Source: RYN-433 sp036558265 (GTDB taxonomy: Bacteria > Planctomycetota > Phycisphaerae > Tepidisphaerales > Tepidisphaeraceae). Taken from it: DNA of 8,874 nucleotides. This document shows positions 1 through 5,078 of the stretch, piece by piece. The first letter of the stretch is position 1, and each line of letters begins with the position of its first letter. The translations under genes were made by a program, and so were the position numbers. The stretch spans positions 1-8,874 of the forward strand of contig DATBFY010000444.1 in the NCBI GenBank assembly GCA_036558265.1. The letters run 5' to 3'. The notes below the pieces were generated by a model, which was not told where the DNA came from, ran no database searches, and worked only from the letters and a program-made list of their open reading frames with translations.

Positions 1-469
1 GGTCGGCGGCGACGCGCGGCAGGAAGGTGTCATCTCGCCACGCGGACGTGATCGCCTGCAAAGCATCGCCGAAGAGGGCGTGCCGCTCGTCCTCCGCCGT
101 TTCCGCCAGGCCGAAGAGGTTGAACTCTTCCGGTGTGCTGCCGCTGCCGAACCCGACGGCCATGCGCCCGCCACCCAGCACGTCGGCGACGGCGACCTGC
201 TCGGCGATGGCGAGCGGGTGGTGCAGGTTCAGGCAGATGATGGCGGTGCCGAGCTGGATGTGTTTCGTCTGATGCGCCAGACGCAATGCGAAGAGCAGGG
301 GGGCGGGCAGGTGACCATGATGCGTGTGGACATGATGCTCGGCGAACCAGGCGTAGCGCACGCCCAGGTCTTCGGCCAGTTGGACAAGGTCTGCGACCTC
401 GTCGTAGACCTCGCGCGATGGGCGGTCGGATGGGCCTTCGAGATGGTCGGTGACGCCGATGGAGAACAT
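1..469 (-). CDS. LLM-class (luciferase-like) flavin-dependent oxidoreductase, N-terminal part
   Basis: The first 156 residues are present; the rest lies beyond the left edge. The protein starts MFSIGVTDHLEGP and continues into the typical luciferase-like TIM-barrel beginning: a helix (EVADLVQLAEDLG, about 23-35), then RYAWFAEHH (38-46), then QLGTAIICLNLHHPLAIAEQ (72-91) and GGGRMAVGFGSGSTPEEFNLFG (99-120). In this family (bacterial luciferase/F420-dependent oxidoreductase superfamily, mostly FMN) these segments build the flavin pocket. The substrate cannot be told. The ATG at 469 was chosen because the family begins with a beta-strand just like FSIGV; the frame stays open further upstream but that part is not family-like, and no strong Shine-Dalgarno is visible. 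The gene is divergent from hemP, with the Fur-like palindrome about 55 bp upstream of its start, so shared iron control is possible but unproven. Confidence 0.88.
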   Translation of the reverse strand, partial: MFSIGVTDHLEGPSDRPSREVYDEVADLVQLAEDLGVRYAWFAEHHVHTHHGHLPAPLLFALRLAHQTKHIQLGTAIICLNLHHPLAIAEQVAVADVLGGGRMAVGFGSGSTPEEFNLFGLAETAEDERHALFGDALQAITSAWRDDTFLPRVAAD

Positions 470-517
470 CGAGCGACTGTATAGCTCAGCCAGTCCGATG
501 TTGCGACGAGAATTGGA

Positions 518-545
518 TTGACATGAGACTGAGTCTCAGTATAGT
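518..545 (+). promoter_or_regulatory. Sigma-70-type promoter of hemP
   Basis: A perfect -35 box TTGACA (518-523) is followed by a 16-nt spacer and TATAGT (540-545), a five-of-six match to the -10 consensus. Transcription would start near 552, leaving a leader of roughly 19 nt before the hemP ATG at 571. The whole spacer is taken up by a Fur-box-like palindrome. This is among the best promoter matches in the window. Confidence 0.72.
524..538. promoter_or_regulatory. Fur-box-like 7-1-7 inverted repeat (operator candidate)
   Basis: TGAGACT-G-AGTCTCA is a perfect 7-1-7 inverted repeat, the geometry of the classical Fur box core (TGATAATnATTATCA), sharing the outer TGA/TCA and the inner T/A. It lies exactly between the -35 and -10 boxes of the hemP promoter, so a bound repressor would block RNA polymerase. 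hemP genes are known Fur/Irr targets in proteobacteria. The site is seen directly; naming Fur as the binder is inference, since another dimeric regulator could use the same spacing. Confidence 0.6.
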
Positions 546-570
546 CGCGCCAGTGAATACTGAACGCTCC

Positions 571-735
571 ATGGCACCAAGGACTGGAAAATTCGTGGTG
601 CCTGCGCCACTCCCGCCGCGGGTGGTGAATTCGGCCGAGCTGTTTGGTTCGGCCAACGAGGTTCGCGTTCGGCATCATGGCCAGGAGTATCGGCTGCGGA
701 TTACCAAGGCCGGTAAGCTCATCCTGACCAAGTAG
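571..735 (+). CDS. hemP: HemP/HmuP family haem-uptake associated protein
   Basis: This is a 54-residue protein whose last 38 residues match the HemP family: RVVNSAELFG (17-26), then VRVRHHGQEYRLRITKAGKLILTK at the C-terminus. The YRLR.T..GKLILTK ending is the family signature. HemP proteins are tiny and cytoplasmic. In Bradyrhizobium (HmuP) and Burkholderia they help activate haem-receptor genes under iron limitation; in many genomes they merely sit next to iron-uptake genes. The frame is open back to an ATG at 523, but that codon lies inside the promoter, so ATG 571 is the sensible start. No good Shine-Dalgarno precedes it. No haem receptor or transporter is present nearby, so the protein would have to act in trans. 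Control by iron is suggested by the operator in its promoter. Confidence 0.9.
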   Translation: MAPRTGKFVVPAPLPPRVVNSAELFGSANEVRVRHHGQEYRLRITKAGKLILTK

Positions 736-836
736 TTGTGTCATTTTCCTGTAGCCAGCTATCCACGACCCGCTCACGCATCGGGCCCACGGACGCCAGC
801 CACTGCTTCAGGTCTTTTCCGCCGCCGAAGTGCGGC

Positions 837-844
837 GAGGAAGG
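837..844 (+). promoter_or_regulatory. Ribosome binding site of the pseudopilin gene
   Basis: GAGGAAGG ends 9 nt before the ATG at 854 and decides that start over the upstream in-frame GTG at 830, which overlaps a small GC hairpin (CGCCGC 820-825 / GCGGCG 832-837). The hairpin sits directly against the binding site and might affect initiation. Confidence 0.6.
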
Positions 845-853
845 TGGCTGGTC

Positions 854-1510
854 ATGGCGGTCAAGGGATTCTCTTTTCAGTCTCGGACCCGGGGGTTCAC
901 GCTTGTCGAGTTGCTGGTCGTCATCGGGATCATCGCGTTGCTGATCGCGATGCTCTTACCGTCGCTCAAGAAGGCGCGGGAGTCGGCGGTTCGCACGGCG
1001 TGCGCGTCGAACCTGCGGCAGATCCACGGCGCGGTCGTGATGTACGCCAACGCCAACCGCGGGTGGTTGCCGCCACGCTACGAGGTCAAGAAGCGCGTGC
1101 TGACGGCGGACGACATCGCCAAGGGGTCCCGGATCAACCAGTTGGACGATGGAATTCAGGTGGTGCTGGCGCAGTACTGCGGGCGCGACGTCTTTCGCTG
1201 CCCGGCCGACGCGGGGGATGCGCTTAACCCGCAGGCGGTGTTCGAGCGGTTCGGTACGAGTTACGACGTGCAGGGGTCACGCCCGGGCGACCGGACGAAG
1301 GGGAAGCTCGACATGCGGCCGAGCAAGCACGTGGCGATCGACCTGTTTAACCCCTGGGATTCGGACGATCCGGCGAACGTGCAGGCGAAGATCGCGGCCG
1401 GCGAACTCGGTCCCGTCAAGTGGCACCGGAACTTCACGAATAAGGTGCAGGGCGACGGGCATGTCATGACCGTGCGTAGCCACGACGAGGAGGAATACGA
1501 GGAGCGCTAA
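854..1510 (+). CDS. Type IV pilin-like (type II secretion) protein with prepilin N-terminus and H-X9-DG motif
   Basis: The 218-residue protein opens with a short basic leader and a class III prepilin signal: RTRG (11-14), cleavage before F15, then F-T-L-V-E with the conserved Glu at mature position 5 (E19) and a hydrophobic helix to about L38. The prepilin peptidase would cut and methylate it, and the helix would pack in a pseudopilus or anchor in the inner membrane. The globular part holds FRCPAD (115-120), common in planctomycetal pilin-like proteins, and ends with H191, nine residues, then D201-G202, the H-X9-DG processing-associated motif. These proteins occur in large paralogous sets in Planctomycetota and their roles are largely unknown. 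The tail is very acidic (DEEEYEER). No secretion ATPase, peptidase or other pilin gene lies nearby, so the apparatus must be encoded elsewhere. Confidence 0.88.
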   Translation: MAVKGFSFQSRTRGFTLVELLVVIGIIALLIAMLLPSLKKARESAVRTACASNLRQIHGAVVMYANANRGWLPPRYEVKKRVLTADDIAKGSRINQLDDGIQVVLAQYCGRDVFRCPADAGDALNPQAVFERFGTSYDVQGSRPGDRTKGKLDMRPSKHVAIDLFNPWDSDDPANVQAKIAAGELGPVKWHRNFTNKVQGDGHVMTVRSHDEEEYEER

Positions 1511-1542
1511 GCCGCGGACGACGCGGGCGCGGGATGCGCAGG

Positions 1543-1567
1543 AAGCTCACTTTTGGTTGGTGAGCTT
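1543..1567. terminator. Hairpin between convergent genes, possible weak bidirectional terminator
   Basis: AAGCTCAC (1543-1550) and GTGAGCTT (1560-1567) form a perfect 8-bp stem with a 9-nt loop. It lies 33 bp past the pseudopilin stop and contains the stop codon of the convergent BMP gene (1547-1549). No T-run follows on either strand, so it is not a canonical intrinsic terminator; it could stall polymerase or protect mRNA 3' ends. Confidence 0.4.
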
Positions 1568-2488
1568 CTCGCGCAGGTCGTTCACACTCTTCTTGATGTC
1601 GTCCGTCAGGGCAGGGTGCTTGTCGTTGAGGACCAGGTCCACGTAGCCGCCTTTGAGGCCGAGTTTGCGCGGTCCGGTGGCGGGTTTGCCGCCGGCTATT
1701 TCCTTTGTGATATCCAGGTAAGCGCGGGGGATGTCCATGACGACGCTGCCCAGGATCACGTCGGGCGCCAGGTCGTTCTGGTTGGAATTGCAGCCGAAGG
1801 CGTAGACGGTCTTGCCGGCCTTGTTGGCAGCCTGGACGGCCTGGAAGACGCCGATCGCCGCCGCGTCCACGTTCTGGTAGATGACGTCCGCGCCGGCGTT
1901 CATGGCGTTCTCGGCGCTCTCGCGGGCCAGGATCGGCGAATCCCAACTGTTGGTCCAGAGCGCGGGCAGGACCTCGACGCCGGTGCCGGACTGCTTGGCG
2001 CCGGTGACCAGGCCGTCGTAGCACGCCTCGAGCGGGCCGACCTTCATCGCGCCGACGAAGGCGGCTTTCCTGCTTTTGCTGATCTTGCCCGCGACGTAGC
2101 CGACCAGCTCGGACGCGTCGCGGGTCATGAACTCGACGGTGATCACGCCCTTGATGTCGGTCGGGCAGCCGCCCACGACGATCTTCGTTTTCGGATACGT
2201 CCGGGCGGCCTGGGCGGCGGCGCGCTCGAACTCCCCGCCGTGGCAGATGATCACGTCGTAGCCGTCTTCGGCGAAGTTGGCGATCTGGTTGTAGAAGTCG
2301 GAGGACTTGACGTTGGTGACGGCCTTGGTCTGGGCCTTGAGGTCTTTGCCGATGCGATCGAGGCCTTCGCGGGCCATCTGGTTCCAACCCTTGTCGGTGT
2401 CGGAGCCGGGGAGGATGAGGGCGACGCGGAGTTCGGCGGTCGCGCTAAAGGTGAGGAGGGACAGAGCCAGGAGCAGGAGCGGTTTCAT
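1547..2488 (-). CDS. BMP-family (PnrA/Med-like) ABC transporter substrate-binding protein
   Basis: The 313-residue protein has a signal peptide (MKPLLLLALSLLTFSATA, 1-18, likely cut after ATA) and then a type I periplasmic-binding fold of the basic membrane protein family. RVALILPGSDTDKGWNQ (21-37) is the family's opening strand and ligand-loop motif; DVIICHGGEFE (78-88), KIVVGG (102-107), AAFVGAMKVGPLEACYDGL (142-160) and ADVIYQNVDAAAIG (200-213) follow in the family order. Characterised members bind purine nucleosides and feed an ABC importer, but the ligand here is not readable. Unlike most BMP lipoproteins there is no lipobox cysteine, so it is probably a soluble periplasmic protein. ATG 2488 is preferred over an in-frame TTG at 2509 because it begins directly at the signal peptide. 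No ATPase or permease gene adjoins it. The region where a Shine-Dalgarno should lie is occupied by a tandem repeat. Confidence 0.88.
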   Translation of the reverse strand: MKPLLLLALSLLTFSATAELRVALILPGSDTDKGWNQMAREGLDRIGKDLKAQTKAVTNVKSSDFYNQIANFAEDGYDVIICHGGEFERAAAQAARTYPKTKIVVGGCPTDIKGVITVEFMTRDASELVGYVAGKISKSRKAAFVGAMKVGPLEACYDGLVTGAKQSGTGVEVLPALWTNSWDSPILARESAENAMNAGADVIYQNVDAAAIGVFQAVQAANKAGKTVYAFGCNSNQNDLAPDVILGSVVMDIPRAYLDITKEIAGGKPATGPRKLGLKGGYVDLVLNDKHPALTDDIKKSVNDLREKLTNQK

Positions 2489-2493
2489 GGGGC

Positions 2494-2526
2494 TCAATGT
2501 CAAGGTCAAATGTCAAAAGTCAAATG
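2494..2526. repeat. Short tandem repeat (6-7-bp units) upstream of the BMP gene
   Basis: Five degenerate units run head to tail on the plus strand: TCAATG, TCAAGG, TCAAATG, TCAAAAG, TCAAATG. Read in the direction of the BMP gene this gives repeated CATTTGA/CTTTTGA, and contains several TTGACA-like strings. The array stops 5 nt before the BMP start codon. It resembles the heptanucleotide STRR repeats described in cyanobacteria in unit size and intergenic position. Confidence 0.75.
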
Positions 2527-2563
2527 TCGGACCGCGAATCCTCGTCCATAGCATGAAGGCTAT

Positions 2564-2665
2564 GTCATCCTGAGCGAAGCGAAGGATCTGGCATCGAGCG
2601 GCGAATCGATCGGGATTGCCACTCGATGCCAGATCCTTCGGTCGTTGAAACTCCCTCAGGATGAC
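2564..2665. repeat. 102-bp nested palindromic intergenic element (MITE/REP-like)
   Basis: The ends are a perfect 11-bp inverted repeat, GTCATCCTGAG (2564-2574) and CTCAGGATGAC (2655-2665). Inside is a perfect 19-bp inverted repeat, CGAAGGATCTGGCATCGAG (2580-2598) and its complement (2622-2640), with a 23-nt loop. The parts between are uneven (5 nt on the left, 14 on the right). A further 6-bp hairpin, CATAGC/GCTATG (2547-2564), abuts the left end. The element starts 10 bp after the folE stop and lies upstream of the BMP gene. It encodes no protein. The GTCATCCTGAGCGAAGCGAAGGATC string resembles, from memory, dispersed intergenic palindromes in several bacterial phyla; copy number here is unknown. 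Without a T-run it is not a standard terminator. Confidence 0.85.
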
Positions 2666-2674
2666 GGTCGGGCG

Positions 2675-3346
2675 TCAGTGCTCGACGTGCATCAGCGCCA
2701 GGATCTCGGCGCGACTCGACGGGTTTTCCTTGAAGATCCCGCGCAGCGCGCTGGTGACCATGATGCTGCCGTGCTTCTTGGCGCTGCGGATGGTCATGCA
2801 GGTGTGGGTGGCCTCGATGACGCAAGCGGCGCCGATCGGCGCCAGCTCATCCCATAAAGCATCGGCGATCTGAGTCGTGAGTCGCTCCTGCACCTGCGGG
2901 CGGCGGGCGAAGCCTTCGACCAGGCGCGCCAATTTCGATAGGCCGACGACCTTGCCATCCGGCAGGTACGCCACGTGCGCCTTGCCCGTGAACGGCAACA
3001 GGTGGTGCTCGCACAGCGAGTGGAACTCGATGTCGCGCAGCAGCACAACCTCGTCGTAGCGCTCGTGGAAGATCGTCTTGAGGTGTCGGCGGGGATCGTC
3101 CTGGAGCCCGGCCATCAGCTCACCGTAGGCGCGGGCGACGCGGTTGGGGGTCTTGAGCAGGCCCTCGCGGTCGGGGTCTTCGCCGACGGCCAGCAGGATC
3201 TCGCGGACGGCTTTTTCAATGCGCGGCACGTCCACCTTCGCGTCGGGCAGGTGTGAGGAGGGCCGCGGGTCGGAACTGTCCGGGTCGCCATTGTCGTCCA
3301 GGTGGTTGTGTTCCGCGGGGTTGACGCTGGGGCGGTGCTTGGGCAT
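2675..3346 (-). CDS. folE: GTP cyclohydrolase I
   Basis: The 223-residue enzyme converts GTP to 7,8-dihydroneopterin triphosphate plus formate, the first step of folate synthesis and also a source for queuosine-type deazapurines. The catalytic domain spans about 40-222. Zinc ligands are visible: C112 and H115 in EFHSLCEHHLLPF and C183 in HTCM, matching C110, H113 and C181 of E. coli. Other family blocks are DPDREGLLKTPNRVARAY (57-74), GKVVGLSKLARLVEGFARRPQVQERLT (131-157) and the C-terminal SRAEIL. Having all three cysteine/histidine ligands marks the canonical zinc type FolE1. The first 38 residues are a polar His/Asp/Pro-rich extension with no family similarity. ATG 3346 was chosen because AAAGG lies about 10 nt upstream and the promoter lies just beyond; the open frame further upstream overlaps that promoter. 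The gene stands alone, with no other folate genes nearby. Confidence 0.96.
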   Translation of the reverse strand: MPKHRPSVNPAEHNHLDDNGDPDSSDPRPSSHLPDAKVDVPRIEKAVREILLAVGEDPDREGLLKTPNRVARAYGELMAGLQDDPRRHLKTIFHERYDEVVLLRDIEFHSLCEHHLLPFTGKAHVAYLPDGKVVGLSKLARLVEGFARRPQVQERLTTQIADALWDELAPIGAACVIEATHTCMTIRSAKKHGSIMVTSALRGIFKENPSSRAEILALMHVEH

Positions 3347-3379
3347 GGGGTTGTGGCCTTTCGCGAGTATGTCGGGGCG

Positions 3380-3409
3380 ATTATAGGTTTGGCGGGTGAG
3401 GCGGGCCAA
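3380..3409 (-). promoter_or_regulatory. Promoter of folE
   Basis: On the minus strand, TTGGCC (3409-3404, four of six) is followed by an 18-nt spacer and a perfect TATAAT (3385-3380). Transcription would begin near 3373, about 27 nt before the folE ATG, a normal leader length with room for the AAAGG ribosome site. No riboswitch fits in such a leader. Confidence 0.55.
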
Positions 3410-3491
3410 CGGGCAAGCGGCGCGAAGCAGGCGGGACGCCTACACCACAGTCGAACCAGTTGACCCCCTTCCGTTCCCCCCGCCGTCCGCA

Positions 3492-3541
3492 TATAAACGC
3501 TCGCCGACCGTGCCTGTAAGAAGATCCGGTGCCGTATCTTC
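3492..3541 (+). promoter_or_regulatory. Candidate -10 box and leader hairpin before the Gfo/Idh/MocA gene
   Basis: TATAAA (3492-3497) is a good -10 match in an otherwise GC-rich region, but no convincing -35 lies 16-18 nt upstream; TTGACC (3460-3465) is 26 nt away, too far. Downstream, GAAGAT (3520-3525) and ATCTTC (3536-3541) form a perfect 6-bp stem with a 10-nt loop in what would be the leader. Either an activator-dependent promoter or a different sigma factor would be needed. Confidence 0.3.
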
Positions 3542-3587
3542 ACGGGCCGCCACACATATACCTCACACCCCAGCTTCGAGGAGAGTC

Positions 3588-5057
3588 ATGAACGATCAAC
3601 GAACCAGCTCGTCGCAAAAGGGCGCCGCAGGGCCGGCGGGGAGCTCGCGCCGCGACGTGCTTCGCGTGGGCGCCGCCGCCGCAGCAGCGGGCGTCATCGG
3701 CTTCCCTTACATCGTCCCCGCCCAGGTCAAGGGCGCCAATGAGAAGATCCGCGTCGCGAGTTGCGGCGTGGGCGGCAAGGGCGCCAGCGACGTCGATCAG
3801 GCCGCCGGTGCCGGCGGTGAGATCGTCGCCCTGTGCGACGTGGACGCCAACACGCTCAACGGCAAGGCCAAGAAGTTCCCCTCCGCCAAGCTCTACCGTG
3901 ATTTCCGCAAAATGCTGGAGGAGATGGACAAGTCGATCGACGCCGTCACCGTCTCCACGCCCGACCATAACCACGGGATCATCGCCGGCACGGCCATGCG
4001 GATGGGCAAGCACGTCTACTGCCAGAAGCCGCTGACCCAGACGGTGTACGAAGCCCGCGCCCTGCGCCAACTGGCCAAGGATAAGAAGGTCGCCACGCAG
4101 ATGGGCAACCAGGGCAGCGCCGGCCCGGGGCTGCGCCGGGCCGTCGAGGTTATCCACGCCGGCATCATCGGCGCCGTGAAGGAAGTCCACGTCTGGTCGA
4201 ACCGCCCGATCTGGCCGCAGGGCATCAACCGCCCCGAAGGCGAGGATCCGGTGCCCGAGACGCTCGACTGGGATCAGTGGCTTGGCCCCGCCCACTTCCG
4301 CCCGTACAAGAAGGACACGTATCACACGTTCAAGTGGCGCGGCTGGTACGACTTCGGCACCGGCGCGCTGGGCGACATGGCGTGTCACACCGTCAACATG
4401 CCCTTCCGCGCGGTCAAGATGGGCTACCCGAACGTGGTCGAATGCGAGATGGCCTCGCGCATGTATCCCGAGACCTACCCCAAGAGCTCGCGCCTTCGCT
4501 TCGAGTTCCCCGAGCGCGAGGGACTGCCCCCGTGCAAATTCTGGTGGTACGACGGCAACCCGGACGACAAGAGCTTCTACCCGCTGCGCCCCAGCGCCGA
4601 CCTGACCAAGGAGATCGTCGAGATGCGCGGCAAGATGCCGGGCAGCGGCGCGCTGCTGATCGGCGAGAAGGGCAAGATCTTCTCCCCCGACGATTACGGC
4701 TCGCAGTTCTACGTCATGCTCAACGGCGAGAAGAAGTACATGGGCAGCGGCAACCACGAGGCCGTCAAGGCCGTGCCCGAGTCGATCCCCCGCGCGCCTG
4801 GAAAGGGCGACGACCAGAGCATGAAGATCGAGTGGTTCAACATGATCAAGGACGGCACGCCGTCCTACTCGAACTTCGACATCGCCGCCTACCTGACCGA
4901 GATCATCCTGCTCGGCTGCGTCGCGATGCACGTGGGCGAGGGCGTCAAGGTCGAATGGGACGGGCCGAACATGAAGAGCCCCAACGTCGCCGACGCCGCC
5001 AAGTTCGTGAAGCGCGACAGCCGTCCCGGCTGGGAGCTCAAGGACGTGGTGATCTAA
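3588..5057 (+). CDS. Tat-exported Gfo/Idh/MocA family oxidoreductase
   Basis: The 489-residue protein begins with a twin-arginine signal: SSRRDVLR (19-26), then an Ala-rich hydrophobic stretch ending near VPAQVKGA (43-50). It would be folded with its cofactor and exported. A Rossmann domain follows: IRVASCGVGGKG (54-65) as the dinucleotide loop, CDVD (83-86) after the second strand, TPDHNHG (124-130), and CQKPLT (145-150) in place of the usual EKP. The second domain carries GALGDMACH (259-267), with the Asp and His typical of the family's substrate pocket. Known relatives oxidise or rearrange sugars and inositols with a bound NAD(P), and planctomycetes hold many Tat-signal copies for polysaccharide breakdown. 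The substrate is not readable. ATG 3588 is fixed by AGGAGA 3-4 nt upstream and by the signal peptide. The gene is single and ends in a strong terminator. Confidence 0.93.
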   Translation: MNDQRTSSSQKGAAGPAGSSRRDVLRVGAAAAAAGVIGFPYIVPAQVKGANEKIRVASCGVGGKGASDVDQAAGAGGEIVALCDVDANTLNGKAKKFPSAKLYRDFRKMLEEMDKSIDAVTVSTPDHNHGIIAGTAMRMGKHVYCQKPLTQTVYEARALRQLAKDKKVATQMGNQGSAGPGLRRAVEVIHAGIIGAVKEVHVWSNRPIWPQGINRPEGEDPVPETLDWDQWLGPAHFRPYKKDTYHTFKWRGWYDFGTGALGDMACHTVNMPFRAVKMGYPNVVECEMASRMYPETYPKSSRLRFEFPEREGLPPCKFWWYDGNPDDKSFYPLRPSADLTKEIVEMRGKMPGSGALLIGEKGKIFSPDDYGSQFYVMLNGEKKYMGSGNHEAVKAVPESIPRAPGKGDDQSMKIEWFNMIKDGTPSYSNFDIAAYLTEIILLGCVAMHVGEGVKVEWDGPNMKSPNVADAAKFVKRDSRPGWELKDVVI

Positions 5058-5078
5058 ACGTCCGTCAGTCGGAGATAA

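Noticed and set aside
229..777. 182-codon minus-strand frame across the LLM gene and hemP
   Set aside because: It covers the hemP promoter and gene in antisense, has no recognisable motif, and runs against the clear LLM frame.
736..853. Search for a terminator or small gene between hemP and the pseudopilin gene
   Set aside because: Only a 6-bp GC hairpin (820-837) without a T-run is present, and no short frame with a ribosome site. It was not called a terminator.
1464..2551. Long alternative frames on both strands over the BMP gene
   Set aside because: The Arg/Pro-rich and Val/Gly-rich translations are frame shadows; the 1547-2488 minus frame has signal peptide and family motifs.
2494..2665. 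CRISPR array
   Set aside because: The repeats are 6-7 bp, contiguous and without spacers, and the neighbouring element is a single palindrome. No cas gene is present.
3347..3587. Possible riboswitch in the folE/oxidoreductase divergent region
   Set aside because: The inferred folE leader is about 27 nt, too short. The plus-strand leader shows only one small hairpin and no conserved aptamer that I recognise.
3540..4931. 463-codon open frame on the minus strand opposite the oxidoreductase gene
   Set aside because: It is an antisense shadow in GC-rich DNA: low-complexity Val/Ala/Gly/Asp composition, no family motif, and it covers a clear plus-strand gene.
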